This document shows positions 44,866-54,084 of a stretch of DNA of 64,000 bases, piece after piece (positions within the stretch are counted from its first letter, which is position 1; every line of letters begins with the position of its first letter). Position numbers and translations under genes: made by a program. Location of the stretch: NCBI GenBank assembly GCA_023898785.1, contig CP060239.1, positions 1,922,001-1,986,000 on the forward strand. Reading direction: 5' to 3'. Below the pieces are notes generated by a model. It searched no databases and was not told where the DNA came from. It saw only the letters and a list, made by a program, of their open reading frames with translations. The stretch is from Rhodospirillales bacterium. GTDB taxonomy: Bacteria; Pseudomonadota; Alphaproteobacteria; Micavibrionales; Micavibrionaceae.

Positions 44866-46059
44866 TTAAGCTCCTATCATGTTGTGTGTTTCGGTCCCAG
44901 TGTTTTGTGAGTTTTGAGATTGGGCGGTTTCAACGCGCCGACGGGCGTAGCGGGCGGCGAGGGAGGCCATGTCCTGGTCAGTGGCGGATTCGTAGATTTG
45001 CAAGATTTCTTCGAAGCGGCGCGGGACGCCGGTGCTAATCTCTTTTGTTACAGTTTTTGCGTCTTGTCCGACTTTTGCAACCCAGATGACACCGCCTGCA
45101 TTGACGATATAATCAGGGCAATAAAGCATATCCAGGTCGTGCATGAGGCGGCTTTGGTGGCCACCGGATTGATCTTGTTGCTGGTTGTTGGCGGCGCCGC
45201 AGACGATTTGTACGTCTGCGGTTTTGAGGCGTTTGATGTTGGTGTCCGTTAATGTGCCTCCAATGGCGTTGGGTGCGAAGATGTCTGCTGGTGCATCGTA
45301 AATTTCATTAAGGCCGACACGTACAACCTGTACGCCTTTAGTTTCGAGATCTTCAAATACGGAATCGACGACGTCGCAGCCTGTAAGAATTGCGCCTTGT
45401 TCGTGGAGATATTGCGCGAGTGCGCCGCCTACATTGCCAAGGCCTTGCATTGAGATATGCACATCTTTAAGGTTTTCTTTGCCGAGCTTGTGGCGGGCTG
45501 CGATTTTCATGCATTCGAATACACCGATGGCGGTCAGGGGAGAGGGCGTGCCGCCAACGACATCAGGAGAGGGCGCGGTGCCGCCTTTAATCCATCTGGT
45601 TGTTTCGAGCAGTTTATTCATGCTGGTTTCATCCGTGTTCATGTCTTCAGCACCGAAATAGACGGGTGTGCCTGCGTTGATGATGTTGAGCCCTTGCGCA
45701 AATATAGCCAGTATTTCATCGGTTGGGTGGCGCAGATCGGCAGATGGGGCCATGATTACGCTTTTGCCGCCGCCGTGGTCAAGGTTTCCGGCGGCATTTT
45801 TCCAGGTCATGGCCTCGGAGAGGCGTAAAACATCTGTCAGCGCCGTATTTTCATCTTCGTAATATTTGAAGCGGATGCCGCCCAAGGCTGGTCCGAGAGC
45901 TGTGTTGTGGATGCCAACAAAAGCGGTGATATTTTGCTCTGGCGCGTGGATTTTATAGATTTTTTCATGGTCCATATATTGGGGGTGAGACGCAGCAGAA
46001 ATTTCTGTGACGTCTATGTTTTCCGGTTTGATGTGGGGCGAAGCTTTTGTATTTTGCAT
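44866..46059 (-). CDS. Leucine/phenylalanine/valine-type amino-acid dehydrogenase
   Basis: NAD-dependent oxidative deamination of a branched or aromatic amino acid. The 397-residue protein has LGPALGGIRFKYYEDENTALTDVLRLSEAMTWKNAAGNLDHGGGKSVI with the catalytic Lys (MTWKNA and GGGK), the GGT-PSPLTAIGVFECM loop, and the Rossmann motif MQGLGNVGGALAQYLHEQGA. It ends VNAGGVIWVAKVG. It is shorter and distinct from glutamate dehydrogenases. It likely feeds leucine or valine carbon to branched-chain keto acid oxidation; the exact substrate is not determinable. Confidence 0.9.
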   Translation of the reverse strand: MQNTKASPHIKPENIDVTEISAASHPQYMDHEKIYKIHAPEQNITAFVGIHNTALGPALGGIRFKYYEDENTALTDVLRLSEAMTWKNAAGNLDHGGGKSVIMAPSADLRHPTDEILAIFAQGLNIINAGTPVYFGAEDMNTDETSMNKLLETTRWIKGGTAPSPDVVGGTPSPLTAIGVFECMKIAARHKLGKENLKDVHISMQGLGNVGGALAQYLHEQGAILTGCDVVDSVFEDLETKGVQVVRVGLNEIYDAPADIFAPNAIGGTLTDTNIKRLKTADVQIVCGAANNQQQDQSGGHQSRLMHDLDMLYCPDYIVNAGGVIWVAKVGQDAKTVTKEISTGVPRRFEEILQIYESATDQDMASLAARYARRRVETAQSQNSQNTGTETHNMIGA

Positions 46060-46254
46060 GATTCTTACTTTTATATAATTATTTTAATGGGTTAAGAGGC
46101 CATAAAATGGCTTTATGCGCAAGTAAAATCCTGAAAAATCTAGAAGAGTAGAACGTAGGAAAATATTACAAAATTCATCTTTAAAATTAAAGAAATTCAT
46201 ATCGAATTTTATTTACTTTCTCTTTAGATTTTATATGTTATGTTAAATATATAG

Positions 46255-46537
46255 GGTAAGTGATCAGTAACTCCGGTGTGATCCTTTCCTTCAATTGGTA
46301 GAAAGACCAGTGATTTAGGGACAAATTGGCTTCTTTTGAGACGAGAAGCCGGAATTGGGCAAGGGAAGGCCCGCTTAATAAAAAATTAGGGTTCGTGTCT
46401 GAAAACGTTCAGACAAAAGGTTTTAAAAATATTTTTGGTTTATCTCTTATGTCATGCGCACTGGCCTGTATGATGAGTTTGGGAATTGTGTTGCCCCATT
46501 TTATTCCCGGACAAAAAAGCATACAGGCTTTTTTTTT
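46255..46537 (+). ncRNA. Candidate structured RNA with intrinsic terminator
   Basis: The 540-bp gap before the secreted-protein gene holds several strong hairpins on the plus strand: GATCA...TGATC (near 46261-46283), GGCTTCT-9nt-AGAAGCC (near 46328-46350), GTCTGAA-AACG-TTCAGAC (near 46395-46412), and a 9-bp GCCTGTATG...CATACAGGC (46464-46528) followed by nine T. A second small terminator (GCCCG-TTTA-CGGGC then T-rich) follows at 46538-46556. An AT-rich putative promoter lies before 46255. No known RNA family was recognised; the 5' end is an estimate. Confidence 0.5.
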
Positions 46538-46596
46538 GCCCGTTTACGGGCTATTTTTATGTCTGCAATATTTTAAAAACAGTGAGCGCGTGATCC

Positions 46597-47283
46597 ATGA
46601 AAAAGTTAGTATTTGTATTTTCTTTCCTGCTTATTGCCTTTAGCCCCGTAGTCGTTTGGGCCGAAGATAAAGCAGAAGAGGTGCCTAAGAAGAATGAAGT
46701 TTTAGAAGCGGCCGATGCGTTCATGAAAGATCTGGATGAGCGAAGCCAACGGCATTTTAGTATTATGTATGGAAATTATAATCTTATCAAGGTCGTTGAA
46801 TCGGTGCGTGATCATGTGGGGATGGCGGTGGAAGCTTGCGGTGAGACTAACCCGGATATGAAAGAGCCTCTGGAAACGCGTTTTGATGAATGGAAAGCGG
46901 CGATTAAGCCGATTATGGAAGAGGCTGATGCAAATGTCGGTAATATGATTTTGGCGCAGGAATATGCGAAGCCGCGTGAGATTAAGAAATTTTTTAAGCT
47001 GGTTGATACGGTGCGCAAGGATAAAGACAAGGAGGTTGAAAAAGTTCCGGTGACGTCGCCTGAGGCGTGTCAGACTTTGTTGGAAAATATGGATAAGACT
47101 CAGCCTGAAATGACCCGGCTTTTGAAAACAACTTTGGTAAGTTTGCCGATGGTCATGCAGCAGCAGGATCAGGAGCAAAAGGAAGAAGAAGCCAGAGTAG
47201 CGGCGGAGAAAGAGGCTGCGGAGAAAGAAGCGGCGGAGAGAGCAAAGGCGGAAGAAGAAGCCGGTGAGGCTGAGACCAGATGA
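46597..47283 (+). CDS. Secreted helical protein with Glu/Ala/Lys-rich tail
   Basis: 228 residues with a signal peptide (about 1-23, ending VVWAEDKAEE). The mature part is helical and contains two cysteines (VEACGETNPD, EACQTLL). The C-terminus is a charged coiled-coil of EKEAAEKEAAERAKAEEEAGE repeats. No domain recognised. The start follows 40 bp after the tandem terminators of the upstream RNA candidate. Confidence 0.75.
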   Translation: MKKLVFVFSFLLIAFSPVVVWAEDKAEEVPKKNEVLEAADAFMKDLDERSQRHFSIMYGNYNLIKVVESVRDHVGMAVEACGETNPDMKEPLETRFDEWKAAIKPIMEEADANVGNMILAQEYAKPREIKKFFKLVDTVRKDKDKEVEKVPVTSPEACQTLLENMDKTQPEMTRLLKTTLVSLPMVMQQQDQEQKEEEARVAAEKEAAEKEAAERAKAEEEAGEAETR

Positions 47284-47323
47284 TAGCCAAGAACAGCGCC
47301 GTTTGTAAAAAAGCCGTATACGC

Positions 47324-48391
47324 ATGAGAATCCTTCAAGTTATGGCCGGGGCGGAGCATGGCGGGGCGGAAACAGCTTTTGTCGATATGTGTCTGGCGTT
47401 GCATGAGGCCGGGGAAGTGGTTGAAGTAGCAACCCGGGCCAATGATATTCGGGTGCCTCGTTTGCAAAAAGCCGGAATCCCGGTGCATATATTGCCGTTT
47501 GGCGGGGCAGTGGATGTTTATACAGGCGCGCGTTTGCGCAAAATTATCCAAAAATTCAGGCCTGATATTGTGCAAAGCTGGATGAGCCGGGCACCGTCGA
47601 AGGTGCCGCGCTGGAAGGCTTCGATGGGGTGTCCGCGTTATGTGCATGTCGCGCGGCTGGGCAGTCCATACAAAATGAAGTATTTCAAAACGGCGGAGTA
47701 TTTTGTTGCGATTACGCCGTTGATACGTGAGCACATATTGGCGCATGGTGTGGTCGGGGATCATGTCGTTCATATCAATAATTTTGCGGAGGTCGAGCCT
47801 GTTACGCAGGCCATTAACCGGGCTGATTTCGATACGCCGGAAGGCGCCCCGTTGGTGCTGGGGTTAGGGCGGCTGCATCCGGATAAGGCGTTTGATACGT
47901 TGATTGAAGTCGCGGCGGCGCAGCCGGATTTGTATGTGTGGATTGCTGGAGAAGGGCCGCAGCGCGCGGAGCTGGAGAGTTTAATTGAAAAGCTTGGCGT
48001 GGGGAATCGTGTGAAGCTTTTGGGATGGCGCACTGACCGGGCGGCTTTGTTGCGGGCGGCAGATATTTGTGCGTTTATTTCGCGCGATGAAGGGTTTGGT
48101 ACGGTGTTTGTGCAGGCCTGGGCGCAGGGCATACCGGTGGTGGTGTGTGAGGCCGACGGGCCGCGTCAGTTTGTTCGTCACGAAGAAGACGGGTTGATGG
48201 CGCCTATTGATGACGTGGAGGCGATTGGGGCGTATATCCGGCAGTTGATTGAAGAGCCGGACTTGGTGGAGCGTTTGGTGCGCGGCGGTCATGCGCGCTA
48301 TGAAGCTGAATTTACCAAGCAGGCGAGTTTGCAGGGGTATTTGCAATTTTATCACGATATTCTTGAGCGTGAAGGTCTCTTGGGTCGTTAA
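47324..48391 (+). CDS. Family 4 glycosyltransferase
   Basis: 355-residue GT-B fold enzyme. The N-terminus MRILQVMAGAEHGGAETAFVD is the acceptor-domain glycine loop (GGAE). The C-terminal donor domain has LGLGRLHPDKAFDTLI, GEGPQRAELE, VKLLGWRTD and the catalytic-region EGFGTVFVQAWAQGIPVV, fitting retaining GT4 transferases. It probably modifies an envelope glycan; donor and acceptor are unknown. Cotranscription with the upstream secreted-protein gene is possible (40-bp gap). Confidence 0.9.
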   Translation: MRILQVMAGAEHGGAETAFVDMCLALHEAGEVVEVATRANDIRVPRLQKAGIPVHILPFGGAVDVYTGARLRKIIQKFRPDIVQSWMSRAPSKVPRWKASMGCPRYVHVARLGSPYKMKYFKTAEYFVAITPLIREHILAHGVVGDHVVHINNFAEVEPVTQAINRADFDTPEGAPLVLGLGRLHPDKAFDTLIEVAAAQPDLYVWIAGEGPQRAELESLIEKLGVGNRVKLLGWRTDRAALLRAADICAFISRDEGFGTVFVQAWAQGIPVVVCEADGPRQFVRHEEDGLMAPIDDVEAIGAYIRQLIEEPDLVERLVRGGHARYEAEFTKQASLQGYLQFYHDILEREGLLGR

Positions 48392-48456
48392 CAGAGTTAT
48401 GGCCGCTGGGGTGCGCGTTAACCTTTTGTTAACCATTTGATTTCATTGAAAAAAGT

Positions 48457-48485
48457 TTGAAAAATGTGTAGTTCTGTGGCATACT
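48457..48485 (+). promoter_or_regulatory. Sigma-70-type promoter before the 1,053-residue protein gene
   Basis: TTGAAA at 48457-48462 and CATACT at 48480-48485 with a 17-bp spacer. Transcription would start near 48492, leaving a 140-nt leader. No other feature was found in 48392-48634. Confidence 0.55.
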
Positions 48486-48634
48486 GCACTTAACTTAACC
48501 GTCATGCGCGAAAAGAGCATGAAAACTATATAATGGAAACAAGTGGTTAAGGTGGCGATATATATATAGAGTAAACGGCCCATAAAACGATAAAAAAGCA
48601 GGGTCGGCTTAAAAAAATAAAGAGGGGTGATTAT

Positions 48635-51600
48635 TTGGCGGACTTAACTCCCAAAATTCAATTGATTGAAGAAAAGCTTCAGGGGCTTGGTTTGCTTACG
48701 CCTGCTCAAGTTGATGGCGTGGCAGATGAGGCGTTTGTCGATGCGCGGGATAAGGCGGTGCGGTTTTTGGCGGCGTTTTTGGATATGCCTGGTGTTACCG
48801 GCTATACGCCGGAATTTGGCAGGCAGGTGCTTGATCGCTTGGCGGCAAATGAAAAAAGCGGCAAATTAGCAGAAGATATTGAGAGTATAAAAGAAAATTC
48901 TGATCTTGAACTCGATAAGAGCTGGACGCCAACTAAGAGCGTTATTCGTGGTTATTTGGAAGATGCGGGCATTCCAGAGGATCAATGGGGCAAGATTAAG
49001 CTTGGCGGTTTGCTGGCGTTCATCAAAGATCGTAAGCAGGTTGTCGCTGACCTAAACGAGATTGCCAATGACAAAGGTGTTCAGCAGGTTCAAAAAGCGC
49101 GCGTGGAAAAAACGCAAAGCGATACCGAAACTGTTCTTAAAACCATCGGGCAGGAGGGCAAGGCGTGGGATGCGCCGGAGACGCAGGCCGCGTTGAAAGA
49201 GTATGTTACCAAGCTGCAAAGTGATTTTGGTTTTCCCGAAGCCAGGCGTTACGGCGCGTTTGATGAGGTAACCTCGAAGAAACTCACACAGCAACTGGCT
49301 GCCGGCCCTGTGCCGGCTGGTTATGACGCGGCGCAGTTGCAGGCCTTTATTCCGGCGCTGGATGCTTTGCGTAGCTCTGGGGCGTATAACCCGCCGGAAA
49401 AGCAGCTCACCGCGTTTGATGCAACGCTGAAGGTTGAGGCGATGTTGGGCGAGCTCGTGCCCAAGTTGAATGCGCAGCTGGAAGAGAAGAACGCGCAAAT
49501 GCCCGGTGGGTTTATGGGGCAGTTACTTAAAGATTTCATTACCGGCGGGATTCTTGATCGGCGCATAACTGAAGTTGGTGAGCCGGATGGTATTTTCGAT
49601 ATGCGCACGCAGGCATCCCTGCAGGGGATGATGCTGGTTTTGAGCCATCCGATGTTGCTGGAAATCCCGGCTGAAAAGGGCGTTGGTGATCATGAGTATA
49701 CGGTCACAAAAGGTAAATATATTCGCGAGCATTTTGAAGAAAAGCTGAAAGGGAAAATCAGTGATGAGCAGCTTGCGGACCTGAAAAAGGTTTTGCCTGA
49801 GTTGCTCGATTCTCTGGATTATCTCGCTAAAGAGGGCATGATTTCCCACGAGTTGTTTATCAATCCAGATAACAGCATTTTGAGCATGCCGGATCTGGTC
49901 GAGCGGCAATTTGCGCAGCGGATTGAAGAGCATAAAGATGGTAATCCCGATATGCTGCGTTTACTTGATTCCCTGACGCACACATATACGAATTCTATGG
50001 GTATGGCCGCATTGATGCCGGATCTGGCAATTCCGGATTTGTTTGGAAAAATTGACGCCAGCAAAAGTCCGCGAGATCGTCTGGCGCAGTTTTATAAAGA
50101 AGCACGGGAAAAATACGGCGATAAAGAAGATAATTTTCATACCGATATGATCATATTGATCAATACGGCTATGACCCTGCCCTATGGTAACCGCGCGTAT
50201 CGTGAGCATTTTGAAGATGCGATGAGCGATGCTTTGGCGGAGGCTGGAAAGATCAGTGATCCTGACGCGGCGGCGAAAATGTTTGCCGATAAAGTTTCAA
50301 CGTATGCGGTAGAGCTTCATAAAACGCAGGAAGGCGGCGCGCCTGCATATGTTGAGTCTTATGATCGGAGCGTTCCGGTCTGGAAGCCGGGGCTGACCTC
50401 TCTTGAAATTACGTCCGGCGGGCATGCTTATAATTCTACGGATATTGCCCAGGCTTATGATGATTATAATCTGGCGGTTGCACAGGGGGATTTTCAAAAG
50501 CGCGGGATGGCCAATCCGCTTTATCAGCAGAAATTTATGATTTTTCAGGATGATGAGGGTCAGCGTTATGTTGCGGGTATTGATAAAGATTCGATGATTT
50601 TCACAGTTGAGAAGATCGATGTCGCGGCGATTAGAAAAGCCCTCAAAGATAAGCCGGGGAGGCCATGGACTGAAATACGCGATCTTGATCCCGGCTTTGC
50701 CTTGCTGGTTGATCAGCGCGGTCATATTCAAAATGGCTCGTATTCGTATTCGAATCTTTTGGTGGATGTTGAGTCTGAAGATGTTCCCAAGCTTGGGGAT
50801 TTTGTGCAGAAATACAGGAAAGAGGCGCAAGATATTCATGCGGGCAATATTCAACGCCTGAACGATGAGGCGCAGTGGAATCCTGATTTGTTTATTCCTA
50901 AAGAGCCTGCGCCGCAGCAGTTTAAGTCTGCGGCCAGGCGTGCGGGCGCAGCGGAATTTGATAAAGCGGCAGCGCTTCCCAGCAGCGAAGATCTGCAGTT
51001 GATCAGCCAGTTTACCAGCCGTAAACTTTATAGCAGTCCGGTTGTTTTGGGACCGCGGGACCGGGATGTGCTTGAGGCTTTTTCCCGCAATGCGGGGCGG
51101 GAATTAACGCTTGGAAGCTCTATTGAGGCCGGAACGCAGGTGCGGATTAAGGGCATTGAGATGCCAAGTGGTACTTCCGGTCCGTTGATCGCTCTTTATG
51201 ACAGGCATGAACAAAAAGTCCGGTTGATTGAAACGCCGCGCGTTCTTCGTGATACCGCTGCCCGTAAAGCGCTTATGGAGGAGGTGCATAAAACGGACGA
51301 TATGACGATGATGGACAAGATTCGCAGAGAGCAGCCGGAATTATTCGCTTTGATGAACGGTTATTCTGCGAAGGGTGCCGAGCGCGCCGTTCTTTCGGCT
51401 GGCGATACCTCACAGCCTTATCAATATCTCGGTTTTCGCAGGGAATTTTTGCGTTTCATGAAGGGCGTGGAACTGCAGAGCAACCTTTCAGTTTCAAGCA
51501 GACCTCCGGTGTATCTGTCTAATGAACAATACAGAGTTGAAATGGGCCGGCCTAACCGTAGCGAAAATGCGATGGAGGCATTGGGGTCGTCTATGAAGAG

Positions 51601-51796
51601 GGGTTTTTCAAGTGCGGTTGAAGGAATCAAAAGAGTTTTTGGCGTTGGTGCTTCCGAAAAGCCGGATCAATCTGTTCAGAAAACCCGCGAAATCCAAGAA
51701 AATGGACGGGAAATTGCTGGAGATCGCGCCGGGCAGCAATCGTTGCCCTTACGAGAGCCTGCACCGGTTTATGATTTGAGCCGTCCTCTGGAATAG
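48635..51796 (+). CDS. Large protein of unknown function with peptidoglycan-binding-like modules
   Basis: 1,053 residues, not recognised as a whole. The TTG start is supported by AGAGGGG 8 bp upstream. There is no signal peptide or membrane helix. At least two stretches look like PGBD-type helical modules (GEPDGIFDMRTQASLQGMM at about 310-328; PEARRYGAFDEVTSKKLTQQL at about 200-220), and the N-terminal 60 residues (LGLLTPAQVDGVADEAF) may be another. The middle and C-terminal parts carry no motif I know. The last 60 residues are Gln/Arg-rich and probably disordered. It could be a cytoplasmic scaffold or an effector exported without a Sec signal; neither is shown. Confidence 0.8.
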   Translation: MADLTPKIQLIEEKLQGLGLLTPAQVDGVADEAFVDARDKAVRFLAAFLDMPGVTGYTPEFGRQVLDRLAANEKSGKLAEDIESIKENSDLELDKSWTPTKSVIRGYLEDAGIPEDQWGKIKLGGLLAFIKDRKQVVADLNEIANDKGVQQVQKARVEKTQSDTETVLKTIGQEGKAWDAPETQAALKEYVTKLQSDFGFPEARRYGAFDEVTSKKLTQQLAAGPVPAGYDAAQLQAFIPALDALRSSGAYNPPEKQLTAFDATLKVEAMLGELVPKLNAQLEEKNAQMPGGFMGQLLKDFITGGILDRRITEVGEPDGIFDMRTQASLQGMMLVLSHPMLLEIPAEKGVGDHEYTVTKGKYIREHFEEKLKGKISDEQLADLKKVLPELLDSLDYLAKEGMISHELFINPDNSILSMPDLVERQFAQRIEEHKDGNPDMLRLLDSLTHTYTNSMGMAALMPDLAIPDLFGKIDASKSPRDRLAQFYKEAREKYGDKEDNFHTDMIILINTAMTLPYGNRAYREHFEDAMSDALAEAGKISDPDAAAKMFADKVSTYAVELHKTQEGGAPAYVESYDRSVPVWKPGLTSLEITSGGHAYNSTDIAQAYDDYNLAVAQGDFQKRGMANPLYQQKFMIFQDDEGQRYVAGIDKDSMIFTVEKIDVAAIRKALKDKPGRPWTEIRDLDPGFALLVDQRGHIQNGSYSYSNLLVDVESEDVPKLGDFVQKYRKEAQDIHAGNIQRLNDEAQWNPDLFIPKEPAPQQFKSAARRAGAAEFDKAAALPSSEDLQLISQFTSRKLYSSPVVLGPRDRDVLEAFSRNAGRELTLGSSIEAGTQVRIKGIEMPSGTSGPLIALYDRHEQKVRLIETPRVLRDTAARKALMEEVHKTDDMTMMDKIRREQPELFALMNGYSAKGAERAVLSAGDTSQPYQYLGFRREFLRFMKGVELQSNLSVSSRPPVYLSNEQYRVEMGRPNRSENAMEALGSSMKRGFSSAVEGIKRVFGVGASEKPDQSVQKTREIQENGREIAGDRAGQQSLPLREPAPVYDLSRPLE

Positions 51797-51883
51797 GGCA
51801 TAAGCGTAACTAAGCCTTCATTAACGTTTCGAATGGCGCTATCATGTTTTTGTGTTTTTTATTTTTAGGGATGTGCAAGTACT

Positions 51884-52696
51884 ATGTCTAATGCTTCTAT
51901 ACCGAATTCAGAAGTTAACTCCGAAAACCAATTGACCAGTGAGCATTTTGATGAGCTTAAAGAGGCGCTTGAGGTTTTGTATATTATCGCCAATATTAGC
52001 GGCCGTATACAGTTTGCTCAAAAATGGGAAGCGCCGGCGGCTTACGTTTTGGGGGCGGATTTGATCCGGTATGATCAGGAAGGTGCGGATGATAAAGAGC
52101 ACCGGGCAGAGCTTGAACGAGAGGCTGAAGAGCGACGGCTTTCGCTATTGGAATTTATGGATGCGATTGAAGAAAGGAGCGTTGAGAAAGGCGCTTTGCA
52201 GATTAATTTCGTGCGTGAGAAAGTTGAAAAAATGGGGCGTGATTTGGCGCTGTGTGTGTATGGCCGTCAGATTGTCGATAAGTTTATAGAGCCGCCGCCT
52301 GAGCCTCTTCAGATTGAGACAGAAGATGAAGCGGTGAAGGATTCTGAAGGTTCACAGGAAACAGAAATTGTTTCAGAATCTTCTGAGATGGTTTCCGATC
52401 CCGTTTCTGAGCCCTTTGACGTGAAACCGATTGATATGAGTCTGCCGGATGAGCGTGTAAGGCCGATTGAAATATCGCCGCCTGCCGGTGCGCCGTCGCC
52501 TGAGCCTGCGCCCGAGGCTGCTTCCGTGCAGGTTGCTGCGCCTGTGCAGGAAACTTCTTTGGCTGAACAGCCCGCTTTGTCGCAAGGGGAGCAATCCGCG
52601 CAAAAATCCGTGTCGATGAAGTTTGTGTCTTCAAAGGATCGAAAGGAAGAAGATGATTCTTCTTGTTCAGCGCCGCCTTCGGATCAGGCAAGTTAA
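51884..52696 (+). CDS. Hypothetical acidic protein with disordered C-terminal half
   Basis: 270 residues. An N-terminal helical region (about 15-150; EHFDELKEALEVLYIIANISGRI, then RELEREAEERRLSLLEFMDAIEE) is followed by a Pro/Glu/Ser-rich tail of about 120 residues. No known domain. It lies 87 bp after the 1,053-residue gene and may be its partner. The last conserved-looking gene before the accessory island. Confidence 0.65.
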   Translation: MSNASIPNSEVNSENQLTSEHFDELKEALEVLYIIANISGRIQFAQKWEAPAAYVLGADLIRYDQEGADDKEHRAELEREAEERRLSLLEFMDAIEERSVEKGALQINFVREKVEKMGRDLALCVYGRQIVDKFIEPPPEPLQIETEDEAVKDSEGSQETEIVSESSEMVSDPVSEPFDVKPIDMSLPDERVRPIEISPPAGAPSPEPAPEAASVQVAAPVQETSLAEQPALSQGEQSAQKSVSMKFVSSKDRKEEDDSSCSAPPSDQAS

Positions 52697-52770
52697 GCTC
52701 TAGACATATTGATTATGGATTCACAGCGCAGAGAAATTGCGATTCACTTGCGATGAAAGGAGCTTTCATT

Positions 52771-52833
52771 ATGAGCGATTTGTTTTTGTTGTCCCCGGAG
52801 CAGTTAAAGCGTATAGAGCGTTGCTTTCCCTAG
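52771..52833 (+). pseudogene. IS5-family transposase N-terminal remnant
   Basis: Twenty codons after an AAAGGAG ribosome site encode MSDLFLLSPEQLKRIERCFP and then stop (TAG). This is the conserved start of IS5/IS1182-type DDE transposases, which normally continue SHGVPRVDDRRVISGI. Everything downstream of the stop is different sequence, so only the 5' tip of an insertion sequence remains. It marks the left edge of the island. Confidence 0.75.
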
Positions 52834-52858
52834 CCAAGTTTACAACATAGATACAAGC

Positions 52859-53047
52859 TTGGGCAGCGCAGTTGAAACCGCTGGAAAGGCCTTTCCATTT
52901 TTGGTTTTAGGAGAAATTAACGTCGGAAAATCTGAAATGGTGGACATACCACCTGAAACTTGGAACCAAGTATCCACTATCTTGGAAAACTGGGCAATAG
53001 TCTTTCACCAGCGCCAACAATCAAATTATCATGGATGTTACGCATAG
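52859..53047 (+). CDS. Small hypothetical ORF, possible gene fragment
   Basis: 62 codons without a clear ribosome site, reading FPFLVLGEINVGKSEMVDIPP and so on. The reading frame is open for several codons upstream of the ATG without a start, so this may be the C-terminal end of a gene cut off by the IS5 remnant. No family recognised. Confidence 0.3.
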   Translation: MGSAVETAGKAFPFLVLGEINVGKSEMVDIPPETWNQVSTILENWAIVFHQRQQSNYHGCYA

Positions 53048-53117
53048 ACGCTGGAGGGGGCATTTTGCAACAATTCTGCTCATTTTGTTACCACCGGAAG
53101 GCATTCCAACCCCCAGC

Positions 53118-53201
53118 GGCTTTTTAACAATGCTGATAGCGAGCGACGCGGAGGCCCCACACACAGTGCGCAGCGAGCGAGCAAAGCATTATTAAAAAGC
53201 C
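53118..53201. repeat. Palindromic element inside the island
   Basis: GGCTTTTTAACAATGCT (53118-53134) mirrors AGCATTATTAAAAAGCC (53185-53201) with one mismatch. The centre carries GCGAGCGACGCGGAGGCC and GTGCGCAGCGAGCGAGC, GC-rich blocks like those in other dispersed intergenic repeats. It touches the stop of the minus-strand gene at 53201 and may act as its terminator. Confidence 0.7.
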
Positions 53202-54055
53202 TAATAACGTCCTTGCAGGTATTTACAGGTGGAAAATCGGGGAATATACATTCCAGCCCTAATCTCATTCATTAAATCCCAGTAATAATATTTCCCAAGC
53301 TTACTTTTAACAGTGCGGGGGTATTGGAAATAGTAAACGTCCAGACCCATACCATATTTTTCCGTCTTTTCTGGGTCGACGGTATAGGATCGAGAAAATT
53401 CGCCAGCAAGATATGTTTGAATCCCCCAACCTATATTGTTGAGGAGCTCTGATATTTTGGTGAGGTGATAATAAAAAACGTCCCTATGAAACCATTCGTA
53501 AAATTCTTCCAATACCGAAAAAGCATCCTCAATATCCAGCGTGGGTTCGCTTTTTTGCAAAATATCGAATATCCGTTTGGACGTTCTCGACAAACGCAGT
53601 GGGTTATGTTTTGAAATATCACCGCATATACGGATAAATTCCTCTCTTTTCATCGTAATCGACATTTCTTTTTCTATGGAGGGGAGCCAAATTTTTTCAA
53701 ACATGGCCTCGTGATTCATCCAATCAGAAAGCGCGCTTACCGCTTCCTTTAATTCAGAGAGTGAATTGTCATGATCGAAATTAGGGGAGTTGCAAATCTG
53801 TGATAGTGCTGAGCAAAGACTATCCGCTTGGCCAAAGTCAGAATTAACGGGAGAAATAAAGTCTACGAGCAGAATGTTAAATAACTCGGCATTGTAGGAA
53901 TCGTTAGGCCTTATGGTCGCCCCCTCTGGGGAATCGCCAACACATAACATGGCTCGATTAACCATAGATTTTATAGACTTTCGACAGGATAAAAGGATGC
54001 ATATTTCCTTTTCAACATCCGAAAAATCAGGAAGTTTTGTCTTTGTTGCGTTCAT
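53201..54055 (-). CDS. Hypothetical protein in accessory island
   Basis: 284 residues, not recognised. Mostly helical with several Cys and Trp/Tyr-rich segments (LEEFYEWFHRDVFYYHLTKISELLNNIGWG; FQYPRTVKSKLGKYYYWDLMNEIRAGMYIPRF). No membrane segment or signal peptide. AT-richer than chromosomal neighbours. It follows the FxLYD gene by 29 bp on the same strand, so the two may be cotranscribed. Confidence 0.7.
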   Translation of the reverse strand: MNATKTKLPDFSDVEKEICILLSCRKSIKSMVNRAMLCVGDSPEGATIRPNDSYNAELFNILLVDFISPVNSDFGQADSLCSALSQICNSPNFDHDNSLSELKEAVSALSDWMNHEAMFEKIWLPSIEKEMSITMKREEFIRICGDISKHNPLRLSRTSKRIFDILQKSEPTLDIEDAFSVLEEFYEWFHRDVFYYHLTKISELLNNIGWGIQTYLAGEFSRSYTVDPEKTEKYGMGLDVYYFQYPRTVKSKLGKYYYWDLMNEIRAGMYIPRFSTCKYLQGRY

Positions 54056-54084
54056 CGCGCCATATTAACCAACCCAAAACCCAT

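Noticed and set aside
45533..45592. Repeat GGAGAGGGCG...GCCGCC in the amino-acid dehydrogenase as a mobile insertion
   Set aside because: It encodes the expected GGT-PSPLTA loop and lacks inverted arms.
46326..46643. 105-codon plus-strand ORF from a TTG, with a hydrophobic middle
   Set aside because: It runs through several strong hairpins and two terminators, overlaps the next gene and has no ribosome site.
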